Shown in pieces: positions 39,205-45,076 of a stretch of DNA of 45,076 nucleotides; within the stretch, counting starts at the first letter, position 1; the number at the start of each line of letters is the position of its first letter. Source of the DNA: Anaerolineae bacterium (GTDB lineage Bacteria; Chloroflexota; Anaerolineae; Anaerolineales; Villigracilaceae); contig JAKLPV010000139.1 of the NCBI GenBank assembly GCA_022013685.1, positions 1-45,076 on the forward strand, in the 5' to 3' direction. The notes under the pieces are model-generated. The model made no database searches. It had not been told where the DNA came from and saw only the letters and a list, made by a program, of their open reading frames with translations. A program made the position numbers and the translations under genes.

Positions 39205-41844
39205 CTAAACCAATTTCAGTTCCCTGGCCCGGGCCAGCGCTTCGTGGCGGCTGTGGACATTCAGTTTGCGATACAGGTTCTTGATATGCGTGCGCACCGT
39301 ATTGGCTGAGATAATCAGCTTTTCGGCAATTTCCGGCGCGTCCAGATTGGTAGCTAACAGGCGCAAAACATCCAATTCGCGTTCGCTGAAAGGTTCGATC
39401 AAAGCTTCAGCAACCGGTTTTTCGCGCCGGGCAAAAGCCGCCAGCAAGTGACGGGTGAATTCGGGGCAAATTGCTTTGCGATCTGCCACGCGAAGCAATT
39501 TTTCCATCGCCTGACCTTCGCGCAGGAAGGTCATCATCCGGTTTTCGGGTTCAGAGAGGGTCAGCGCCTGGGTCAAAGCCGCCAAAGCGGCAGATTCGTC
39601 CCCAAGCGCCTGCAAAGCCAGGGCGCGAAAAACATGCGGACGCACAGTCAGCCGGGCGACTTCTGCACGCATCCCGGCCAGGGCATTATCCAGCACTTCC
39701 AGCGCGGCAGCAGGCTGACCGGTTTTGAGCAGCAACCGCGCCTTCAGGGTAAGCGGATATTCCATTTGGGTCTCATCATAAACGCGCAGAGATTCCCGCA
39801 CCGCAGCCTGATCGGCTGGTTCACGATCCAAGAGCCCATCCACCATCAGGCCGGCCGTCATCTGTTCCACCCAAGGTGAGAGATTGGCGGCCAGTTCCAG
39901 GGCGCGCTGGTAAACCTGTATCCCCTGGGTCGAATCGTCTTGGAACATCAGGGTATGCCCCAGGTATTCGCGGCACATCACTTCCGAGCCAACATCCCCC
40001 AAGCGCTCACTCAACGCCAGGCCCTTGAAACCAAACTGGCTGGATTTCTCCATCTCATCCCATTCGATATAAATGCGCGCCAGGATGGCGTAATTCATGG
40101 CAACCGCCAGGATCTCCTGCCCGGTGCGTTTCTGGTAATCATCGGCTACCGCCAGGGCTTGCTGGCAAACCCGGTGCGCCTCGCGCAAGCGGCCAGCGCC
40201 CAGGTGTCCCATCGCCAGCGCGGAGGACACCATGATCACAGCGTGGGGCTTCTCTGCCTGGAGCGCCAGTTCCAGGGCGCGCTCCAGAATCGGCATGGCG
40301 TTGGGGTCGTGCCCCTCTTTCGAGAGAATATCCCCCCACAGCGCCAGGTTGGAGGCGCGCGTCTCCACTTCTTCGGGCGGCAGCCAGTTCTCAGCTTGTT
40401 GGGCGTGGTAGACCGTGTTCGCCACATCCCCCTGCAACCCGTAAATCCCGGCCCAGGCCGCTTCCAAATGGCCGCGCAGGCGGTGTTTTTCGGCGCTTTC
40501 GGGCATATTTTCAACCTGCGCGGCGATGGTTTCCAGGATTTGGTGCGATTTTTGGAACTGGCCGTTTTCTACCAAAAAGGCGCGCGCGATTCCCAGCCAG
40601 GGTTTGTCGCTGACCAGCGAAACGGGAAGCGCTTCCAGCTTTTGGAAGACTGCCCCCACTTCATCCTGGCGAAAGAGCAGGAAAACGTTCCCGGCAAACA
40701 GGCGTTCCACCATTTGAATGTCACCCGCTGCCAGGGCATAGTGCAGCGCCTCCAGCCGCCGACCCTGAGCGCTGTGCCAGGCCGAGGCGCGGCACTGAAG
40801 TTCGGCAGTCAAACCAGGGTGAACCTGTCCCAACTTGATACGCAGCAAATCCGCAAAGAGATGATGATAGCGGTACCAGTTGCGCTCCTGGTCGAGCGGA
40901 ATCAGGAACAGGTTGGATTGTTCGAGTTGCAGCAGGGTGGCCTGGCTGTCAGTGCGACCGGTCACTTCAGCGCACAACTCGGCGTTCATCTGGTCAAGCA
41001 CCGCAGTTTTGAGCAGGAAATCCTGCACTTCCGGGGGCTGTTTTTCGAGCACTTCTTCAATCAGGTAATCGGCGATAAAGCGCTGACTGCCCGCCAGGCT
41101 GGTGATCAGCTCCTGTGGGTTGGCCTGGCCTTGCAGGGAGAGCGCCGCCAGTTGCAGCCCAGCGATCCAGCCTTCGGTGCGCGTTTCGAGGGCAGTCACC
41201 TGCTCAGAGGTCAGGCCCAACCCCATGCAGGTGTTCAGGAATTCGGCGGCTTCCTGGGGGCTGAAGCGCAGGTCGGCGACGCGAATTTCGTTCATCTCGC
41301 GGCGGGCGCGCAGGCGTCCGAGTGGCCAGGGCGGGTCGGCGCGGCTGACCAGGACGAGGTGCAAGTTGGCGGGCTGGTGAGTCAGCAGGAATTGGAGGAT
41401 CCCCTGGATGGCTGGCCGGGTAATCAGGTGATAATCGTCCAGCGCCAGCAGGAAATAAGTTTGGAGAGCGGCGATTTCGGCGGTCAGGGCTTCAAGAAGT
41501 GGAACCGGAACCAGGTCAAAATCCTGCGGGCTGGCCGTGGTCAGACTTTCAAGCAAATCAGCGCCAAAGCCGGGATGGATGGTCTGGAGGGCGCGAATCA
41601 GATAGGAGAGAAAACGCAGCGGGTCGTTATCCAGTTCGTCGAGCGCCAGCCAGGCGGCGGGTCGTCCGCACTGCCTGAGCCACAGGCTGGCCAGGGTCGT
41701 TTTGCCGAAGCCGGTCGAGGCGGAGATGAGAGTCAGTTTTCCATCCAACCCCGCATTGAGTTTCTGCACCAGGCGCGGACGCAGAACCAGCCCCGGTCGC
41801 GGGGCTGGGAGTTGCAGTTTGGTGGGGATAGGTAGGGGGCTCAT
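39205..41844 (-). CDS. MalT-type LuxR-family transcriptional activator (large ATP-binding regulator)
   Basis: An 879-residue LAL-type activator. Parts in order: STAND/NACHT-type ATPase with Walker A ASTGFGKTTLAS (about 42-52) and LALDDYHLI in the Walker B position; a helical repeat (TPR-like) sensor region of about 500 residues; and a C-terminal LuxR helix-turn-helix, ERELDVLRLLATNLDAPEIA followed by EKLIISANTVRTHIKNLYRK. Such proteins bind a small inducer and ATP and then activate target promoters. ATG 41844 is preferred to a GTG 21 bases earlier. The inducer and regulon are unknown; neighbouring lipoprotein and GNAT genes are candidates. Confidence 0.93.
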   Translation of the reverse strand: MSPLPIPTKLQLPAPRPGLVLRPRLVQKLNAGLDGKLTLISASTGFGKTTLASLWLRQCGRPAAWLALDELDNDPLRFLSYLIRALQTIHPGFGADLLESLTTASPQDFDLVPVPLLEALTAEIAALQTYFLLALDDYHLITRPAIQGILQFLLTHQPANLHLVLVSRADPPWPLGRLRARREMNEIRVADLRFSPQEAAEFLNTCMGLGLTSEQVTALETRTEGWIAGLQLAALSLQGQANPQELITSLAGSQRFIADYLIEEVLEKQPPEVQDFLLKTAVLDQMNAELCAEVTGRTDSQATLLQLEQSNLFLIPLDQERNWYRYHHLFADLLRIKLGQVHPGLTAELQCRASAWHSAQGRRLEALHYALAAGDIQMVERLFAGNVFLLFRQDEVGAVFQKLEALPVSLVSDKPWLGIARAFLVENGQFQKSHQILETIAAQVENMPESAEKHRLRGHLEAAWAGIYGLQGDVANTVYHAQQAENWLPPEEVETRASNLALWGDILSKEGHDPNAMPILERALELALQAEKPHAVIMVSSALAMGHLGAGRLREAHRVCQQALAVADDYQKRTGQEILAVAMNYAILARIYIEWDEMEKSSQFGFKGLALSERLGDVGSEVMCREYLGHTLMFQDDSTQGIQVYQRALELAANLSPWVEQMTAGLMVDGLLDREPADQAAVRESLRVYDETQMEYPLTLKARLLLKTGQPAAALEVLDNALAGMRAEVARLTVRPHVFRALALQALGDESAALAALTQALTLSEPENRMMTFLREGQAMEKLLRVADRKAICPEFTRHLLAAFARREKPVAEALIEPFSERELDVLRLLATNLDAPEIAEKLIISANTVRTHIKNLYRKLNVHSRHEALARARELKLV

Positions 41845-41853
41845 AACGTTTCC

Positions 41854-41859
41854 ATTATA
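41854..41859 (-). promoter_or_regulatory. -10 box TATAAT close to the regulator start codon
   Basis: TATAAT on the minus strand ends 9 bases before ATG 41844, with only a weak GGAAA between. As at 3337, this suggests transcription starting next to the start codon. No good -35 box is seen. Confidence 0.4.
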
Positions 41860-42294
41860 AGCCACCCCATCCTGGCTTTACGGAGCGGGTGTTTCATTCA
41901 AGGAACTCATATTATGCAGATCAATTTTAGCGATTGGATATTTTGTTTGCTTGACCCCTACGCCAAATCATAGTAAATTAAACGAAATCGCCCCTGCATC
42001 ACCAGGAGCGATCTCATTGCAAGTCTTGCACCTTACGATAACTCTTTGGTCAGAGTGTTTTTTCATGCCTCAGCATCTCTGCTAAGACAAACCGCCTATT
42101 TTTTACCATTGGCGGCCCCGACGGGAAACGAACCCGCAGAGCGTAATTGCTAAAGTGGTTTTCGATGAACTTAGTTTTATGTCGTCAACTAGGTGTCTTG
42201 TACCCAACGACAATGAGATTTTATAACGACTTGCTTTGCATGTCAAATGGTTTTTGGGCGACTTTGGAAAAGTCGAAACTTATGTCCACTTATG
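41860..42294. other. about 430-base non-coding region with hairpin and tRNA-end fragment
   Basis: No gene is supported. ATCGCCCCTG (41987-41996) pairs with CAGGAGCGAT (42003-42012) with one mismatch, a weak hairpin without T-run. The T-tract and tRNA-like fragment at 42099-42137 and the flank resembling 20433-20479 are described separately. Confidence 0.5.
42110..42137 (-). other. tRNA 3'-end-like fragment with encoded CCA
   Basis: On the minus strand: T-arm GCGGG-TTCGTTT-CCCGT, acceptor 3' strand CGGGGCC, discriminator G, then CCA. No 5' half of a tRNA precedes it. It differs from the copy at 20480-20503 only in the T-loop side. It is a candidate attachment site remnant. Confidence 0.5.
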
Positions 42295-42706
42295 TCACAA
42301 TCTTACACATTTCCCACTTTGATCCGCCAAATTAACCGGATTCATCTTGGCATAAACCCAGCCATTTAGTGACAGCGGACGGTTGGCATCGCCGCTCCAG
42401 GTATCACGGGTCAGGAAGCGGCCGGTCGAAGGAGCGTAGTGGCGCGTGCGTAGGTAGACCGAGTCGTCAGACTGGTATTCGGATGTATTCATTGGTATAC
42501 CCATAACTGGATTGGCTGGTGCCAGCGGACAGGAATACTACACCGTAGGGGTCATAGATTTTCGAGAGCGTCACAGCGCCATTGGAATCGGTTAATTGGC
42601 ACACCGATCCAAGCACATCGCCCAGGAAATACTCGGTTGAGGCAGCGTTCGTTTGAGCGATCCGGCCATAGCCAGCCACATAGGTAAGTGTTTCTTTGAA
42701 AACGAT
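42295..42706 (-). pseudogene. orphan RHS-repeat core fragment, frameshifted
   Basis: Two frames join to an RHS core end: VFKETLTYVAGYGRIAQTNA, then STEYFLGDVLGSVCQLTDSN and SSYGYTNEY in the first, and QSDDSVYLRTRHYAPSTGRF with WVYAKMNPVNLADQSGKC in the second. Between NEY and QSDD there is a 10-base insertion that repeats GAATAC, shifting the frame near 42485. The piece begins directly after the stop of the receiver-like gene and has no start of its own. It is a silent RHS tip cassette or a decayed duplicate of the RHS gene at 43133. Confidence 0.75.
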
Positions 42707-43063
42707 CTATTTCGTCGCAGGCCAGGGGCGTTGACACTCTTTTATTAATTCATCTTCACCTATCGGAAATCTTAAGGTCACATCATATAATAATTTAAGA
42801 TCAAGACTTGGGTTTTTTCTAACAATCATTACGATTTTTGCCTGGGGAATATATTGGCGAATATTTGTTGCAAGCTCCCAACCGGTTTGCAAGCCATTAA
42901 AATCTTCATCGATCAAAGCTAATTGAATATTATTACCAACAGCTTCTTCGAGCAAGGATTGTGTGTCAAGAAAATTTAGTGAGTGTTCAGCATCTCGGGT
43001 ACCGCGCAAAACAGAAGCGATTGATTGTTCATCCTGTTTGCTAATAGCTAACAAAATGTTCAT
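42707..43063 (-). CDS. receiver-like (CheY-fold) small protein, possible immunity partner of the RHS protein
   Basis: A 118-residue protein shaped like a response-regulator receiver: NILLAISKQDEQSIASVL at strand/helix one, QLALIDEDFNGLQTGWELA with an Asp in the phospho-acceptor position, KIVMIVRKNP as strand four. The usual N-terminal acidic pair is replaced (ISKQ), so it is probably a pseudo-receiver. It is A+T-rich compared with the neighbours. It follows the RHS gene by 69 bases and precedes an orphan RHS tip, the place where polymorphic-toxin immunity genes lie. Immunity is only an inference; a stray signalling protein is the alternative. Confidence 0.6.
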   Translation of the reverse strand: MNILLAISKQDEQSIASVLRGTRDAEHSLNFLDTQSLLEEAVGNNIQLALIDEDFNGLQTGWELATNIRQYIPQAKIVMIVRKNPSLDLKLLYDVTLRFPIGEDELIKECQRPWPATK

Positions 43064-43132
43064 AAGCGTTTCTCCTTTTCAACACAACAATATGGCAAAA
43101 CACAACGCTACAAATCTGGTATAGAAACGTGC

Positions 43133-45076
43133 TTAGGGTATGGCTCCTGGTAAAATATTTATTCCTAAATTATGAAGAATTGTTTCCAAGTATCCAAAAA
43201 ATAGCTCACCTTGAGGCAAATAGTGTCCAGATTGATCATTTACTAAAACGATTTGGCCTTGTTGATTTATATACATTTCTCCTGCTCCGAAAACGTTCGT
43301 CCCATTAACAAGATCTGGGTGATGAAAAGTCCCAATATTTCGAGTTACCCAAACAGTACCATTTTCATCTATGACATAGATAAATTTGGCGGTGTTTTTT
43401 AAAATAGCCGGACCTCCAATCAAATTAGTGGGTGGGCGATAAGCACCATCGGTCATTACTTGTTGCAACTTAACTCCATTGTATCCCGGGATTAAATCGG
43501 ATGGCTTAATATTTGCCCAACCTTTTGATGGGCCAGAATATTGAGGGCGCATAAATGGTACAGCCCCGGTTCCCCACTTTAAACCACTTCCACTGGCTTT
43601 CCACGCGCGGATTCCTCGTCCAACACCTATCCCGCCAAAAATAATCCCCACAACATCCACAGCTGCACGCGCAATAGTGCATTCATTCCATCCAACGCCT
43701 TCACTATATACCACATCGAATGTCTTTATTAAGTCATATACTGATATAGCAACCACCGCACCACTTGCAACCACAAAGCTGGCAGGAGTGATCGCTGATA
43801 AAGCGAGTATGCCAGCGACAACTCCGCCTGTTAGGGCATGTATACCCACCCATTCATACTTTGTCATCGATAGTGCCTGCTGCTGCAGTTCGCATCCGCA
43901 TTTTCCTGTTAAGGCCAGCTCATAGGTGTAACATCCATAAACTCCTCCTAGAACGGCCCCCGCGGCTGCACTTCCTCCAACAGCTAAAGCCAATGCACCA
44001 ACTGCAGCAAGAGGATTATTCCCACTTGGGTCTGTATATCGAGTAGGATTGTTTAAAGCATATTGATAGGGGTTGAACGTAGATGGAATATTGGCATCAC
44101 CAGCCCAAGGATCTTTCTGGAAAAATCGCCCTGTTCCAGATTCATAATAACGTGCCCGTAAATGGATTAGGCCGTTGGCATCTGTAAACTCACCTGCGAA
44201 ACCAAAATTAGTACTTCCAACACCCGACGAGTGTGCAATCTCTCCGAACGGGGAATAAGCCTTCGCAAGAGTCAAATCTCCGGTGGCATTGGTCAACTGT
44301 CTGACACTTTCCAGAGCATCACCTAGAAAATATGTGGTTGAATAGCCTGTTTGTGCGATTCGCCCAATGCCATACAAATAGGTATTGGACTCATCAGTAA
44401 GTACTTGGGTCAAACTGGTATTCAAATCAAGAGTATAGGCTATGTCATTTTGGGAAACCCTATCCCCCAACCCATTGTAAGCATAGCTCACCGTCCCTTT
44501 CGGGCCACTCACGGTTTTCAGGCGATTGGCGGCATCGTAGATATATGTATTGACGCCATCCGAAAGCAGGTTGCCGTTGGCGTCCCATTCGTAGACACGA
44601 CCGTCCGCTTCGATCAGGCGATTGGCATCGTCATATAGGTAGAAAGTGGTTGAAGTCAGGCCGCCAATGGTGATCGCCTGGCTCAGACGATTGCCAACAG
44701 TGTCATAAGTGTAACCGTATACACGACCATCTGAATAGCTGGCGCTGGTCAGGCGGTTGAGGCCATCATACTCATAATCGATCGTCAGCGGGCCGCTTGG
44801 CGGCAGGATGGTTGGCAGCGGGATGGCGGTGGGCGCCGGGGTGCGCGTGGGAGTCGGTGTAATCGTTGGGGTAGCTGTCTCGGTTGGCGTGCCAGTTTCT
44901 GTTGGCGTGCCAGTTTCTGTCGGAGTCGAAGTGATTGTCGGCGTATGTGTAATCGTCGGGGTCGATGTTGGAGTGGATGGGTTGTTCGGCCAGCGTTCCA
45001 ATTTGAAGTAATCCCAGTCGAAGTTCAGGGGCTGGCTGCCGCCAGACCAAACCCGCCCAATCAGGCCAACATAAAG
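43133..45076 (-). CDS. RHS/YD-repeat protein C-terminal part with variable tip (5' end beyond window)
   Basis: The frame is open to base 45076, so the N-terminus lies outside. In view: a Thr/Pro linker (TPTSTPTITHTPTITSTPTE), YD repeats (LTIDYEYDGLNRLTSASYSD, RVYEWDANGNLLSDG), and the RHS core end GFAGEFTDANGLIHLRARYY with SGTGRFFQKDPWAGD and NPTRYTDPSGN. Then follows a tip of about 315 residues: a hydrophobic segment (AAGAVLGGVYGCYTYE, GVVAGILALSAITPASFVV) and a C-terminal domain with FHHPDLVNG, AGEMYINQQGQIV and DQSGHYLP. The tip is A+T-rich relative to the core, as in toxin tips exchanged by recombination. The toxin activity cannot be named. Confidence 0.82.
   Translation of the reverse strand, partial: LYVGLIGRVWSGGSQPLNFDWDYFKLERWPNNPSTPTSTPTITHTPTITSTPTETGTPTETGTPTETATPTITPTPTRTPAPTAIPLPTILPPSGPLTIDYEYDGLNRLTSASYSDGRVYGYTYDTVGNRLSQAITIGGLTSTTFYLYDDANRLIEADGRVYEWDANGNLLSDGVNTYIYDAANRLKTVSGPKGTVSYAYNGLGDRVSQNDIAYTLDLNTSLTQVLTDESNTYLYGIGRIAQTGYSTTYFLGDALESVRQLTNATGDLTLAKAYSPFGEIAHSSGVGSTNFGFAGEFTDANGLIHLRARYYESGTGRFFQKDPWAGDANIPSTFNPYQYALNNPTRYTDPSGNNPLAAVGALALAVGGSAAAGAVLGGVYGCYTYELALTGKCGCELQQQALSMTKYEWVGIHALTGGVVAGILALSAITPASFVVASGAVVAISVYDLIKTFDVVYSEGVGWNECTIARAAVDVVGIIFGGIGVGRGIRAWKASGSGLKWGTGAVPFMRPQYSGPSKGWANIKPSDLIPGYNGVKLQQVMTDGAYRPPTNLIGGPAILKNTAKFIYVIDENGTVWVTRNIGTFHHPDLVNGTNVFGAGEMYINQQGQIVLVNDQSGHYLPQGELFFGYLETILHNLGINILPGAIP

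Noticed and set aside
39940-41835. A 631-codon plus-strand frame as a gene
   Set aside because: It lies wholly opposite the MalT-type regulator gene, whose domains are clear; the composition (Gln/Gly/His-rich) is that of an antisense frame in a G+C-rich gene.

Overview
The window looks like a piece of a Chloroflexota genome, probably Anaerolineae-like. This is inference from gene style: lipoproteins with Thr/Pro-rich linkers after the lipobox, WD40/TolB-type beta-propellers, a large MalT/LuxR ATPase regulator, and an ~80-residue N-terminal domain of a kind I associate with that phylum. No rRNA or complete tRNA is present to confirm it.

Region by region. (1) 1-3232: a TetR-type regulator, cut by the left edge, is divergent from four small multi-pass membrane protein genes, two of them paralogs. 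(2) 3349-9118: a type I restriction-modification locus (hsdM, hsdS, hsdR) behind a small unrecognised gene and a recoded remnant of an hsdM 5' end. (3) 9122-10315: a lone receiver protein and an AbrB-type antitoxin/Doc toxin pair. (4) 10332-20503: about 10 kb on the minus strand that reads as one integrative, self-replicating element: Xis-like protein, two membrane proteins, FtsK-like DNA translocase, ParM-like actin, ParR-like partner, zinc protein, XerC-like recombinase, RepA-like helicase, a 9-bp iteron array, DnaG-like primase and a terminal tyrosine integrase. (5) 20677-30421: mixed accessory genes with several broken ones, including a MalT-FabF chimera and a tandem GNAT gene with an in-frame stop, followed by a methyltransferase, a QueG-like Fe-S protein, two hydrolases, an M32 carboxypeptidase and an M50-like protease. 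(6) 30494-37815: three beta-propeller lipoproteins, two of which share a ~1 kb near-identical segment. (7) 37859-41844: a tandem GNAT with an extra N-terminal domain and a MalT/LuxR regulator. (8) 42099-45076: a tRNA-end fragment, an orphan RHS tip, a receiver-like small gene and the C-terminal part of an RHS-family protein running off the right edge.

The most interesting system is region 4. Its content (integrase, Xis, replication helicase plus primase, FtsK/TraB-like translocase, no visible relaxase or type IV secretion genes) matches the logic of actinomycete integrative and conjugative elements, which move double-stranded DNA with one FtsK-like pump. Here it comes with an actin-type segregation pair, an iteron cluster that is a candidate origin, and 10-bp tandem repeats at the 3' end of the translocase gene, where a pump-recognition (clt-like) locus could sit. 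A tRNA 3'-end-like sequence lies just outside the Xis gene. A related copy, with its flanks in the opposite orientation, lies 21.6 kb away at 42.1 kb, which suggests past site-specific recombination.
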